Shown: piece after piece, positions 53,643 to 61,909 of the stretch
Layout of the letters: every line of letters begins with the position of its first letter
Numbering within the stretch: the stretch's first letter is position 1
Source: Dinoroseobacter sp049800775
Lineage (GTDB): Bacteria; Pseudomonadota; Alphaproteobacteria; Rhodobacterales; Rhodobacteraceae
Assembly: GCF_049800775.1 (NCBI RefSeq)
Contig: NZ_JBNAFR010000015.1
Coordinates: forward strand, 1 to 64,000
Reading direction: 5' to 3'
DNA length: 64,000 bases
The notes under the pieces: model-generated
Told to the model about the DNA's origin: nothing
Seen by the model: the letters and a program-made list of their open reading frames with translations, nothing else
The model's database searches: none
Position numbers and translations under genes: made by a program

Positions 53643-54461
53643 ATGGCCACCAACCGCTCCCTCCTGTGGCAGATCCTGCTGCTGCTCGCGATCATCACGC
53701 TCTGTGTCTTTCCGTTCTACTGGATGGTCACGACCTCGCTCAAAACGCAGATCGTCGCCCTTGAGGCGCCACCGGTCTGGACCTTCGCCCCGACCCTCGA
53801 CAATTACCGCGAGGCGCTGTTCGAGGATGGGGTGCTGCGCACGCTCATCAACTCGCTGGTCATCGCGGTTTCGACCACCCTGTTGGCGTTGATCCTCGGG
53901 GTGCCTGCGGCTTTCGCCCTCGCCCGGTTCGAGTTTCGCGGCAAGAAGGACCTGTGGTTCTGGTTCATCACCAACCGCATGGTGTCGCCCATCGTGCTCG
54001 CCCTGCCCTTCTTCCTGATCGCGCGGAACCTCGGGATCCTCGACAAGCATATCACGCTGATCCTGATCTACCTGACCTTCAACCTGCCGATCGTTATCTG
54101 GATCGTCACCGACCAGTTCCGGGGCCTGCCCTACGAGCTCGACGAGGCGGCGCGGCTCGAAGGGGCGTCGCAATTCACCATCATGCGCAAGATCTGCCTG
54201 CCGTTGGCCATGCCCGGCGTGGCGGTTTCCGCGATCTTCTCGTTCATCTTCTCGTGGAACGAGTTGATGTTCGGGCTGATCCTGACCCGGAGCGAGGCCA
54301 AGACCGCGCCGGCCATGGCCGTGTCATTCATGGAGGGCTACAACCTGCCCTATGGCAAGATCATGGCCACCTCGACCCTGATCGTGATCCCGGTGCTGAT
54401 CTTCGCCCTTCTGGCGTCGAAGCAGCTGGTGCGCGGCCTGACCATGGGGGCTGTTAAGTGA
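53643..54461 (+). CDS. Permease 2 of the polyol ABC importer
   Basis: 272 residues, six membrane helices, MalG-like, with coupling loop Y-E-L-D-E-A-A-R-L-E-G-A near residue 165. Pairs with permease 1. Its stop overlaps a copy of the operator-like ATACAAAG motif. Confidence 0.92.
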   Translation: MATNRSLLWQILLLLAIITLCVFPFYWMVTTSLKTQIVALEAPPVWTFAPTLDNYREALFEDGVLRTLINSLVIAVSTTLLALILGVPAAFALARFEFRGKKDLWFWFITNRMVSPIVLALPFFLIARNLGILDKHITLILIYLTFNLPIVIWIVTDQFRGLPYELDEAARLEGASQFTIMRKICLPLAMPGVAVSAIFSFIFSWNELMFGLILTRSEAKTAPAMAVSFMEGYNLPYGKIMATSTLIVIPVLIFALLASKQLVRGLTMGAVK

Positions 54462-54497
54462 TACAAAGGCCTGATCCGCGATACTTTTGCAGATCAG
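54461..54497. promoter_or_regulatory. Operator-like elements upstream of the SorC regulator
   Basis: ATACAAAG (54461-54468) and ATACTTTTGCA (54481-54491) are the same element in opposite orientation as the repeats at 51225-51284. Around the second lies the inverted repeat CTGATC (54471-54476) / GATCAG (54492-54497). This is about 35-70 bases before the regulator start and suggests autoregulation. Confidence 0.6.
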
Positions 54498-54530
54498 ACC
54501 TCCTCCCCCCTCCCTGAAAAGGCCAGCCCC

Positions 54531-55502
54531 ATGTCGCGCTCCATCAAACTTGACCAGATCGACCCGGAAGAACAGCTGCTCGTGCGGCTCGCCTGGGCGT
54601 GCGAGATCGAGGGCCTGACCCAGGCCGATGCGGCATCCCGGTTCGGCATCACACGGCTGAAGGTCAACAAGGCCCTGAGCGAGGCCCGCAAGCGCGGCAT
54701 CCTGCGGATCAGCGTGAACTCGGTCTACGCAGCGGCCGCCGATCTTGAATGGCGGCTTGAGAGGCGCTTTCGCCTGCTGCGCGCGGTGGTCGTGCCCACG
54801 CCGGACAACCCGGGCTCGGTCACCAGTCTGGTCAGCGCGGGGCTCGGCGCGCATCTGAGCGAGCTTCTGTCCGATCAGAGCCTGACGCGCTTTGGCATGT
54901 CCTGGGGCAATACGCTGAACCTCGCGACCCGTTTCATGCAGCCGCTCGACCGTCCGGAACTTGAGATCGTGTCGATCATGGGCGGGGTGACCCGGGGCTC
55001 GGATGTGAATGGCTACGAGATCACCACCCGGCTCGCGGATCTCTGCAATGCCGAGCACAGCTTTTTCACCGCGCCGCTCTATGCGGGCAGCCCCGAGAGC
55101 CAGCGTCTGTTTCGCGAGCAGGACGTGATCGCCGAGATGGTCGAGAAAATCCGCGGCTCGGACGCCGTGGCGATTGCGGCCGGCGATCTGCAGAGCTCGC
55201 TTCTGGTGCGGGACGCCCTGCCCCGGGACATCAATCCGGCTGACCTGATCGCCAAGGGCGGGGTCGGCGATATCACCGGTCATATCCTCGACGCGCAGGG
55301 GAATCTGATCGACCACGACATCAATCGCCGGGTCATCGGGGTCTCTCTTGATGAGCTGGCCCAGATCAAGAACGTCATCCTTGCCGCCGGCGGCCTGCAC
55401 AAGGCGCCGATCCTCAAAGCCGCACTCGCCCGCGGCTTTGTCGACACGCTGGTCACTGACGAAGCCACCGCCCAGGCCCTGCTCGCCGAAGCAGGGCCCT
55501 AG
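54531..55502 (+). CDS. SorC/DeoR-family sugar-sensing regulator
   Basis: 323 residues: N-terminal helix-turn-helix (L-T-Q-A-D-A-A-S-R-F-G-I-T-R-L-K-V-N near 24-42) and a C-terminal sugar-phosphate-binding domain (60-320) of the SorC kind, with A-G-D-L-Q-S-S and K-G-G-V-G-D-I. It probably responds to a pentitol or pentulose phosphate and controls both arms of the locus. Inside the operon it presumably regulates. Confidence 0.88.
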   Translation: MSRSIKLDQIDPEEQLLVRLAWACEIEGLTQADAASRFGITRLKVNKALSEARKRGILRISVNSVYAAAADLEWRLERRFRLLRAVVVPTPDNPGSVTSLVSAGLGAHLSELLSDQSLTRFGMSWGNTLNLATRFMQPLDRPELEIVSIMGGVTRGSDVNGYEITTRLADLCNAEHSFFTAPLYAGSPESQRLFREQDVIAEMVEKIRGSDAVAIAAGDLQSSLLVRDALPRDINPADLIAKGGVGDITGHILDAQGNLIDHDINRRVIGVSLDELAQIKNVILAAGGLHKAPILKAALARGFVDTLVTDEATAQALLAEAGP

Positions 55503-55532
55503 CCCAGACTGACAACGACACCGGAGGGACCC

Positions 55533-56579
55533 ATGGCCCAAGCCCTGGTACTGGAAGAAAAACACAAGCTGGCGCTGCGCGAGATCGCGCTTCCCGAGGA
55601 TCTGGGCCCCGATGACGTGCGGATCGAGATCGACACGGTGGGGATCTGCGGGAGCGATGTGCACTACTATACCCATGGCAAGATTGGCCCGTTCGTGGTC
55701 ACGGCCCCCATGGTTCTGGGGCATGAGGCGTCGGGCACGGTTCGGGCCGTGGGCGCGGAGGTGACCCATCTCGCCCCGGGCGACCGGGTTTGCATGGAGC
55801 CGGGCATTCCGGACCCGCGGTCCAAGGCCTCCAAGCTGGGCATCTATAACGTGGATCCGGCGGTGCGCTTCTGGGCGACGCCGCCGATCCATGGCTGCCT
55901 GACCCCATCGGTGATCCACCCGGCGGCTTATACCTACAAACTGCCCGACAGTGTGTCCTTTGCCGAGGGCGCCATGGTCGAACCCTTTGCCATCGGGATG
56001 CAGGCGGCAGCGCGGGCGCGGATCACACCGGGGGATATCGCCCTTGTGACCGGCGCGGGCCCGATCGGGATCATGGTCGCCCTTGCCGCTCTCGCAGGCG
56101 GATGTGCCGAGGTCTACATCACCGACGTGGTGGATGAGAAACTGGCCATCGCCGGGGGCTATGACAATGTCCACCCGATCAATGTGACCAAGACGGATGC
56201 GGCTCGCACCCTTGCAGAGGCAACCGGCGGCTGGGGCGCGGATGTGGTCTTCGAGTGCGCCGGGGCACCTGCCTCGATCCAGACCGCGCTCGAGGCTGCT
56301 GCCCCGGGTGGCTGTGTCGTCTGGGTCGGCATGCCTGTCGATCCGGTGCCCGTGGATATCGTGCTGGCCCAATCCAAGGAGCTGCGCATGGAAACCGTGT
56401 TCCGCTATGCCAATGTCTATGATCGGGCCATTGCCCTGATCGGGTCGGGCAAGGTGGATCTCAAACCGTTGATCTCGGACACTTTCGCTTTTGCCGACAG
56501 TATCGCCGCCTTTGACCGCGCGGTGGAGGCCCGCCCCACGGACGTCAAGATCCAGATCAGCCTGGGGACGCCGGGATGA
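55533..56579 (+). CDS. xdhA: Xylitol dehydrogenase (medium-chain, NAD-dependent)
   Basis: 348 residues. Catalytic zinc set: C-G-S-D-V-H-Y-Y with Cys and the G-H-E-A-S pair. The sequence is close to bacterial xylitol dehydrogenases of the Gluconobacter/Morganella type. The structural zinc site is lost: where other family members have four cysteines, this one has I-P-D-P-R-S-K-A-S-K-L-G-I-Y-N-V. NAD site G-A-G-P-I-G-I-M. It oxidises xylitol to D-xylulose for xylulokinase. GGAGGGACCC upstream of ATG; overlaps the SIS gene by four bases. Confidence 0.9.
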   Translation: MAQALVLEEKHKLALREIALPEDLGPDDVRIEIDTVGICGSDVHYYTHGKIGPFVVTAPMVLGHEASGTVRAVGAEVTHLAPGDRVCMEPGIPDPRSKASKLGIYNVDPAVRFWATPPIHGCLTPSVIHPAAYTYKLPDSVSFAEGAMVEPFAIGMQAAARARITPGDIALVTGAGPIGIMVALAALAGGCAEVYITDVVDEKLAIAGGYDNVHPINVTKTDAARTLAEATGGWGADVVFECAGAPASIQTALEAAAPGGCVVWVGMPVDPVPVDIVLAQSKELRMETVFRYANVYDRAIALIGSGKVDLKPLISDTFAFADSIAAFDRAVEARPTDVKIQISLGTPG

Positions 56580-57133
56580 CCGGACACGCGACCGCCGACC
56601 GCATTCTCGCCGATCTCGCCACCGGGGTGACCGCCGAGGTGCTGGCCCAGACCGGGCCGCTCGCGGAGCGGCTCGCCCGCAGCCAGCGGATCTTCTGCTA
56701 TGGCGTGGGCCGCGAGGGGTTGATGATGAAGGCCATCGCCATGCGGCTCTTTCATCTTGGGCTCGACACCCATGTGATCGGCGACATGACCGTCCCCCCG
56801 ATTGCCGCGGGCGACACCCTGCTGATCAGCGCGGGCCCCGGGGATTTCGCGACCGTTGCCGCCCTTGCGAGCACCGCTCGGGCGCAGGCGGCGACGATCT
56901 GCTGTTTCACCGCGCAACCCGGTGGCCCCCTGCCCGGGTTGGCGGATCTGACCATCACCCTGCCCGCCCAGACCATGGCCGATGACCAGACCGCCCCGGC
57001 CTCGATCCTGCCCATGGGCTCGCTCTATGAGGCGCTGCTGTTTCTCTTCGGTGAGGCGCTGATCCTCGACCTGCGGGACCGTCTGGGTCAGAGCGCCGAA
57101 ACCATGCGCGCCCGGCACACCAATCTGGAGTAG
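56576..57133 (+). CDS. SIS-domain sugar-phosphate isomerase (6-phospho-3-hexuloisomerase-like)
   Basis: 185 residues, one SIS domain. C-Y-G-V-G-R-E-G-L-M-M-K-A near 42-54 and L-F-H-L-G-L-D-T-H-V-I-G-D follow the pattern of HxlB/PHI enzymes. The usual S-G-S-G-E-T substrate loop is replaced by S-A-G-P-G-D. No hexulose-phosphate synthase lies nearby, so a ribulose monophosphate pathway is not supported. An isomerase for a keto-pentose or hexulose phosphate in polyol breakdown is more likely. ATGA overlap with the dehydrogenase gene. Confidence 0.78.
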   Translation: MTGHATADRILADLATGVTAEVLAQTGPLAERLARSQRIFCYGVGREGLMMKAIAMRLFHLGLDTHVIGDMTVPPIAAGDTLLISAGPGDFATVAALASTARAQAATICCFTAQPGGPLPGLADLTITLPAQTMADDQTAPASILPMGSLYEALLFLFGEALILDLRDRLGQSAETMRARHTNLE

Positions 57134-57136
57134 CCC

Positions 57137-57898
57137 ATGTCAGATCGTTTTTCCCTCGCCGGGCGCACGGCGCTCATCACCGGGGCCTCTTCCGGGATCG
57201 GGGCTGCGATCGCCACGGCGTTTGCCGCTGCCGGAGCCACCGTGATCGGCCATGGGCGCAATTCGGATCGGCTCGCCGAAACCGGTGCGACCGTGACCGC
57301 GCAGGGGCGGACCTTTGTCCCCGTGACCGGAGACCTGTCAGATCCGGCGCAGGTTTCCCGGATCGCCGAGACCGCCCTCGCGGCCTGTGACGCGCTCGAC
57401 ATCCTCGTCAATTCTGCCGGTGTCGCTCTGACTGGCCCGGCCGAGGACTATGCGCTTGCGGACTGGCAAGAGACCCTTGCCATCAACCTCACCGCGCCAT
57501 TTCTGCTGTCTCAAGCGCTCCTGCCCGGGATGAAGGCCCGGCGGCGCGGCAAGATCATCAACATCTCGTCCCAGACCGGGGTGATCGCCCTGCCCGACCA
57601 CGCGGCCTATACGGCCTCCAAGGCTGGGCTGAACGGGCTGACCAAGGCCCTGATGACCGAGGCAGCGCCCCATAATGTGCAGGTCAACGCGATCTGTCCG
57701 ACGGTGGTGCTGACCGCTATGGGGCGCACGCTCTGGTCTGCGCCCGAGAAGAAGGACCCCTTCCTTGCCCGCACCCCTCTGGGCCGTTTTGGCGAGCCCC
57801 AGGAAATCGCGGATCTCGCGCTCTATCTCGCCTCGCCCGCCTCCGACCTGATCAACGGCGCGCTCATCATGGCCGATGGCGGCTATTCCAGCATCTGA
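57137..57898 (+). CDS. Short-chain dehydrogenase/reductase, probably polyol
   Basis: 253 residues. Cofactor site T-G-A-S-S-G-I-G at 16-23, N-S-A-G near 93, active-site Ser and Y-T-A-S-K (Tyr and Lys near 156-160). Three bases after the SIS gene. In this setting the substrate is probably a pentitol such as D-arabitol, ribitol or a keto-sugar; which one cannot be read from the sequence. Confidence 0.85.
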   Translation: MSDRFSLAGRTALITGASSGIGAAIATAFAAAGATVIGHGRNSDRLAETGATVTAQGRTFVPVTGDLSDPAQVSRIAETALAACDALDILVNSAGVALTGPAEDYALADWQETLAINLTAPFLLSQALLPGMKARRRGKIINISSQTGVIALPDHAAYTASKAGLNGLTKALMTEAAPHNVQVNAICPTVVLTAMGRTLWSAPEKKDPFLARTPLGRFGEPQEIADLALYLASPASDLINGALIMADGGYSSI

Positions 57899-57909
57899 CG
57901 GAGGTTCCC

Positions 57910-58638
57910 ATGACCCAATCCCTGCAAGACAAGACCATTGCGATCACCGGGGCCGCGTCGGGCATCGGGCTTGCCACCGCAGAGGCCTGTTTGCAGGCCG
58001 GGGCGCAGGTGGCACTAGTGGATTATGACCGGACGGCGCTTGAAGCGGCCTGCGATCGGCTCGGACCCCGGGCGCATCCGGTGGTCACGGACCTGCTCGA
58101 TCCGGCCAGCGTCGCGCAGATGCTCCCCCGGATCCTCGACGCGACCGGGCGTCTCGATGCCTTTCATGCCAATGCGGGGGCCTATGTGGGCGGGCCGGTG
58201 ACCGAGGGCGATCCAGATGTCTGGGACCGGGTGCTGAACCTCAACATCAATGCGGCCTTCCGCTCGGTCCATGCGGTTCTGCCCCACCTGACCCGGCAAG
58301 GCTCGGGCGATGTGATCCTGACCAGCTCGATTGCCGGGGTGGTCCCGGTGGTGTGGGAGCCGATCTACACCGCCTCCAAACACGCCGTGCAGGCCTTTAC
58401 CCATACGGTGCGGCGGCAAGTGGCCAAGGACGGCGTGCGCGTCGGTGCGATCCTGCCCGGCCCGGTGGTGACCGCCCTGCTGGATGACTGGCCCAAGGCC
58501 AAGATGGAAGAGGCCCTCGCCGAAGGCAGCCTGATGCAGCCCAAGGAAGTGGCCGATTGCATCGTGTTCATGCTGACCCGCCCGGCCAATGTCACCATCC
58601 GGGACCTTGTGTTGGTTCCGAACGCAACGGATCTTTGA
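57910..58638 (+). CDS. Short-chain dehydrogenase/reductase, ribitol-dehydrogenase-like
   Basis: 242 residues. Cofactor site T-G-A-A-S-G-I-G at 14-21, catalytic Ser in L-T-S-S-I-A-G and Y-T-A-S-K-H near 156. GGAGG precedes ATG 57910. It lies two bases before the ribulokinase gene, the usual ribitol dehydrogenase-ribulokinase pair, so oxidation of ribitol (or arabitol) to ribulose is the most likely reaction. Confidence 0.82.
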   Translation: MTQSLQDKTIAITGAASGIGLATAEACLQAGAQVALVDYDRTALEAACDRLGPRAHPVVTDLLDPASVAQMLPRILDATGRLDAFHANAGAYVGGPVTEGDPDVWDRVLNLNINAAFRSVHAVLPHLTRQGSGDVILTSSIAGVVPVVWEPIYTASKHAVQAFTHTVRRQVAKDGVRVGAILPGPVVTALLDDWPKAKMEEALAEGSLMQPKEVADCIVFMLTRPANVTIRDLVLVPNATDL

Positions 58639-58640
58639 CC

Positions 58641-60260
58641 ATGACCGCCTCCTATTTCATTGGCGTTGATGTCGGCACAGGCAGCGCCCGAGCCGGTGTG
58701 TTCGATGCCGAAGGCACCCTCTTGGCCAGCCACAAGCACGCCATCGCCATGTGGCGCGAGGCCGGAGAGATCGCCGAGCAATCCTCGGACGATATCTGGG
58801 CGGCTGTCTGTACCTGCGTGATCGAGGCACGGGCGCGTGCCGGCGTGTCGGCTGCCGAGATTGCCGGGGTCGGGTTTGACGCAGCTTGCTCGCTGGTGGT
58901 GCTGGGGCCGGGTGACGCTCCCATCAGTGTCAGCGCCTCGGCCGATCCAAGGCGCAACGTGATCGTCTGGATGGATCACCGCGCGCTGGATCAGGCTGAC
59001 CGGATCAACGCCACGGGCCACCCGGTGCTGACCTATGTGGGGGGCCGGATCTCGCCCGAGATGCAAACGCCCAAGCTGCTCTGGCTGCAACAGAGCATGC
59101 CCGAGACCTTTGCAGCCGCGACCCGGTTCTTTGACCTGCCGGACTTCCTGACATGGTCGGCGACCGGATCCCTCGCCCGCTCGGCCTGTACGGTGACCTG
59201 CAAATGGACCTATCTCGCCCATGAGGACCGCTGGGATGACAGCTATTTCGAGGCGATCGGGCTGAACGGCCTACCCCGCGAAGACTATGCCCGGATCGGC
59301 CAGACCATCGTGGCCCCGGGCGCCCCGCTGGGTCAGGGACTGAGCCCGCAGGCCGCCGCTGCCATGGACCTGCGCCCGGGCATCCCCGTGGGCGCGGGGC
59401 TGATCGACGCCCATGCGGGCGGGCTTGGCACGGTCGGCGCGGACCCGGAGCGGGGACCGGAGCAGACCATGGCTTATGTGTTCGGAACCTCCGCCTGCAC
59501 CATGGCCAGTTCCACCGCGCCGCAACGGGTGCCGGGGGTTTGGGGGCCGTATTTCTCGGCAATGATCCCGGATCTGTGGTTGTCCGAAGGGGGGCAATCG
59601 GCGGCGGGCGAGGCCATCGCCCACCTGATCCATACGCATCCCGCCGCGCCTGAGGCGACCGCCCGGGCCGAGGCCGAGGGGCTGTCGCTGCAGGCCGCTT
59701 TGCTGCGTCGGGTCACCGCCGAGCTTGCCAGCCCAAGCGACGCGGTCACCATCGTCGGGCCGCGCCTGATTGTGCCGGATCTGTTGGGCAATCGCGCGCC
59801 ATTTGCGGACCCGAACGCCACCGGGATCATCAGCGGGCTGACGCTGGATACGGGCGAAGAGGACTTGCTGCGCACCTATCTCGCGGCGGTCTTTGGCGTC
59901 GGTTACGGGCTGCGCCAGATCATGGAGGCCCAAGCGGCGCATGGGGTCCGCCCCACGGCTATCGCCATCAGCGGCGGCGCGGGCGAGAGCCCTGCGATCC
60001 AGCAGCTTCTGGCGGATGCAGCGGGGGTGCCGGTCCTGTCCACTGCCTGCCCTGAGCCGGTCCTACTGGGCGCGGCGATGCTCGGCGCGGTTGCCGGCGG
60101 GGCCTATCCGGGCCTGACCGAGGCGATGTCCCAGATGTCGCGCATCGCATCGCGCAAGACCCCTGTCTCAGGCCCTCTGAAAGCGCGGCACGATGCGAGA
60201 TACACTGCCTATTGCGCCTTGCAGAAGGCCGAGCGAACCCTGCGCTCGCACGCCGCCTGA
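58641..60260 (+). CDS. FGGY-family ribulokinase-type pentulose kinase
   Basis: 539 residues from ATG 58641. G-V-D-V-G-T-G-S-A-R-A-G is the phosphate loop; V-W-M-D-H-R-A and G-L-I-D-A-H-A-G-G-L (catalytic Asp) fit the five-carbon sugar kinase subgroup of FGGY. It would phosphorylate ribulose or a related pentulose. Last gene of the plus-strand polyol run; its end faces the toxin gene with two bases between stops. Confidence 0.9.
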   Translation: MTASYFIGVDVGTGSARAGVFDAEGTLLASHKHAIAMWREAGEIAEQSSDDIWAAVCTCVIEARARAGVSAAEIAGVGFDAACSLVVLGPGDAPISVSASADPRRNVIVWMDHRALDQADRINATGHPVLTYVGGRISPEMQTPKLLWLQQSMPETFAAATRFFDLPDFLTWSATGSLARSACTVTCKWTYLAHEDRWDDSYFEAIGLNGLPREDYARIGQTIVAPGAPLGQGLSPQAAAAMDLRPGIPVGAGLIDAHAGGLGTVGADPERGPEQTMAYVFGTSACTMASSTAPQRVPGVWGPYFSAMIPDLWLSEGGQSAAGEAIAHLIHTHPAAPEATARAEAEGLSLQAALLRRVTAELASPSDAVTIVGPRLIVPDLLGNRAPFADPNATGIISGLTLDTGEEDLLRTYLAAVFGVGYGLRQIMEAQAAHGVRPTAIAISGGAGESPAIQQLLADAAGVPVLSTACPEPVLLGAAMLGAVAGGAYPGLTEAMSQMSRIASRKTPVSGPLKARHDARYTAYCALQKAERTLRSHAA

Positions 60261-60262
60261 AA

Positions 60263-60700
60263 TCAGCGTCGGACCTGTGCGGGTCCGGCAAACGGGTTGA
60301 GAAGACGCAGATAGAGCCCCTCGAAATCCTTGAGGTTTCGGGTCGCAATCCCCGCGCCCTGCGCCGTGGCAATGGCGGCGATCATCACATCGGCCTGCCC
60401 GGGATTGCGCCCCGCAGCGCGATGCTGCGCGGCAAGGGGGCCATAATGCTCGGCGGCGGCCTGATCGAAGGGCAGAACAAGGCCCGGAAAGTCCTGTGCC
60501 AGCATCTCGGTCACGGCCTGATCCAGCCCTGCCTTGCGCTTGCCCTCAGGCAACATGGCGATGCCATAGCGCAGTTCTGCAACGGTGATCGCGGTCAGGG
60601 CCAGCGGCTCGGGCGGGGTGTCCTGAAACCAGCGCATCAGGGCGTCCGACGGCGCGGGCTTCATCAGCTCCGAGACCACATTCGTGTCGAGGATGATCAT
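60263..60700 (-). CDS. PIN-domain toxin (FitB/VapC type)
   Basis: 145 residues. PIN acidic residues: Asp5 (I-L-D-T-N-V-V-S-E), Glu in T-V-A-E-L-R-Y-G and Asp in G-Q-A-D-V-M-I-A. It is an RNase that blocks translation when free of its antitoxin. Encoded eight bases after the antitoxin, same strand. On a replicon with parAB it could act as a plasmid-keeping module. Confidence 0.9.
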   Translation of the reverse strand: MIILDTNVVSELMKPAPSDALMRWFQDTPPEPLALTAITVAELRYGIAMLPEGKRKAGLDQAVTEMLAQDFPGLVLPFDQAAAEHYGPLAAQHRAAGRNPGQADVMIAAIATAQGAGIATRNLKDFEGLYLRLLNPFAGPAQVRR

Positions 60701-60708
60701 GTCCGGCC

Positions 60709-60954
60709 CTATCCGGCCAGATCCACGGGGTCCGGCAGGCTGGGCCGGTCCGGCAGGGGAATGCCCCCCTCGAGGCCCGCGAACCGCGACCGGATCGCCG
60801 CGGCGACGTCGCGCGGCGACCGGCCCTCCGCCGCCATCCGCGCCCGCAAGAGGGCCCGCACCTCCGCCTCCATCGACCGGCCATGGCGGGCCGCCTCCTG
60901 GCGCAGGAAGTCGTGCAGCTCGGGTTCGATGTTTCGGACGGTGAGAGTCGCCAT
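60709..60954 (-). CDS. Ribbon-helix-helix antitoxin (FitA type)
   Basis: 81 residues. N-terminal ribbon-helix-helix (L-T-V-R-N-I-E-P-E-L-H-D-F-L with R-S-M-E-A-E-V-R) is the DNA-binding part; the C-terminal tail wraps the toxin. Together with the PIN gene it forms a type II pair of the FitAB subgroup of VapBC. A repeat TAGCA/TGCTAGCA just upstream is the likely operator. Confidence 0.9.
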   Translation of the reverse strand: MATLTVRNIEPELHDFLRQEAARHGRSMEAEVRALLRARMAAEGRSPRDVAAAIRSRFAGLEGGIPLPDRPSLPDPVDLAG

Positions 60955-60984
60955 AGGAAGCCTCTAGATGAAAGTCGCGTCAGT

Positions 60985-61000
60985 CTAGCAAGTGCTAGCA
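60985..61000. promoter_or_regulatory. Candidate antitoxin operator
   Basis: CTAGCAAGTGCTAGCA lies about 30 bases upstream of the antitoxin start and contains the palindrome TGCTAGCA (60993-61000) and a second TAGCA. This size and position suit a ribbon-helix-helix repressor. Confidence 0.5.
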
Positions 61001-61083
61001 ATGCTGTCAAAATGGGGGCCGCGCGGACCCATCTCAAGCGTCGCGCACTCGGTCCAGAGCCCAGCAGGCCTCCCGAAACGAGG

Positions 61084-61122
61084 AAAGACCCCAGAGATCC
61101 GGCTAGGATCTCCGAGGTCTTT
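61084..61122 (-). terminator. Long two-part hairpin at the end of the PQQ-associated operon
   Basis: AAAGACC (61084-61090) pairs with GGTCTTT (61116-61122) and, inside it, GAGATCC (61094-61100) with GGATCTC (61106-61112), with short internal bulges. It lies 34 bases downstream of the last gene of the minus-strand operon (61156) and is probably its terminator. Confidence 0.65.
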
Positions 61123-61155
61123 GGGAGGAACGTCTTGCGGGAGGACCCGCCGGGC

Positions 61156-61404
61156 TTACTCGGCGCGGCGGGAGACTTCGTTCAGGTCCTTGTCGAGCTT
61201 AATGTCGAACTGGTTGCCACCCTTGCAGATCACGTCGTCAAGGTCATAGCCGTCATCTTCGACCTCGATGTCATCCGCATCCATCTGGCATTCCATTTCG
61301 GCCAGCATCGCCATGATCTTCATCTCGGTGGCGTCATCCACCTCGCTCGCGAAGCTCGGCGCGGCGAGCAGCAGGGCGGCGGCAAGGGTCATGATCGGTT
61401 TCAT
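61156..61404 (-). CDS. Small acidic secreted protein, PepSY-like
   Basis: 82 residues; signal peptide 1-19 (S-F-A-S). The mature chain of about 63 residues has roughly twenty Asp and Glu residues, two cysteines (C39 and C60) and a stretch D-A-D-D-I-E-V-E-D-D-G-Y-D-L-D-D near 42-57 followed by F-D-I-K-L-D-K-D-L, which recalls a half PepSY domain. Last gene of the minus-strand run with the propeller and ABC binding protein. Metal binding is a possibility given the acidity and the lanthanide enzyme in the replicon; not shown by any known motif. Confidence 0.75.
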   Translation of the reverse strand: MKPIMTLAAALLLAAPSFASEVDDATEMKIMAMLAEMECQMDADDIEVEDDGYDLDDVICKGGNQFDIKLDKDLNEVSRRAE

Positions 61405-61422
61405 GGATAGCTCCTCGTTTGG

Positions 61423-61860
61423 TTACTGAATGGACAGGGTGACGGATTGGCTCTCGCCGGTGGATCCGGGGATACGCAGGACATGGCGGCCCGGCTTGAT
61501 CGCAATGAAGGACAACTCGACCACGCCCGCCTTGTCGAATTCGATGGAATCGATGGCCATGGGGCGGATCTCGATCTTGTTGATGACGATCTCGTTCATC
61601 CAGATCGATCGAAAGAAGCTTGGCCCCTCAACCGCCAGTTCCGCCGAGCCATCAGCCGTGATCTCCAGCTTGTAATAGGCCCCGGATTCCAGAACGACGT
61701 CCTCGCCCAGCGGTTGGCCCGAGGCCAGGGTCAGCTCGATCGTCTCGCCGCGATTGCAGCTCGCCAGCAATCCGGCAAAGCCCAGATCATCGCAAAGCGG
61801 GGCAGCGGCGAGCGGGCTTGCAAAACAGGCCAGGGCCGCGGCGCATAACAGATGTCTCAT
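61423..61860 (-). CDS. Secreted beta-sandwich protein of unknown function
   Basis: 145 residues from ATG 61860 (AAAGGA upstream); signal peptide 1-19. Two cysteines follow closely (L-C-D-D and A-S-C-N). The rest alternates as beta strands and ends with G-R-H-V-L-R-I-P-G-S, like a cupredoxin or transthyretin-type sandwich, but the copper ligands of cupredoxins are missing. Between the propeller gene and the small acidic protein, one operon. Role unknown. Confidence 0.72.
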   Translation of the reverse strand: MRHLLCAAALACFASPLAAAPLCDDLGFAGLLASCNRGETIELTLASGQPLGEDVVLESGAYYKLEITADGSAELAVEGPSFFRSIWMNEIVINKIEIRPMAIDSIEFDKAGVVELSFIAIKPGRHVLRIPGSTGESQSVTLSIQ

Positions 61861-61909
61861 GAGGGTTCCTTTCTTCGTCGCGCGACGGCGCTGTCGCGGC
61901 GGGATTGGC

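Noticed and set aside
51216..54173. A very long open frame (985 codons) on the minus strand
   Set aside because: It is the mirror of the binding-protein and permease genes on the plus strand. Its product is a His/Arg/Gly-rich string without domains, as expected from the reverse strand of GC-rich codons. The same holds for other long reverse frames at 1626-3881, 7254-8348 and 54324-56372.
56576..57133. Ribulose monophosphate pathway for formaldehyde fixation
   Set aside because: No hexulose-phosphate synthase is present, the substrate loop differs, and the gene is embedded in a pentitol operon.
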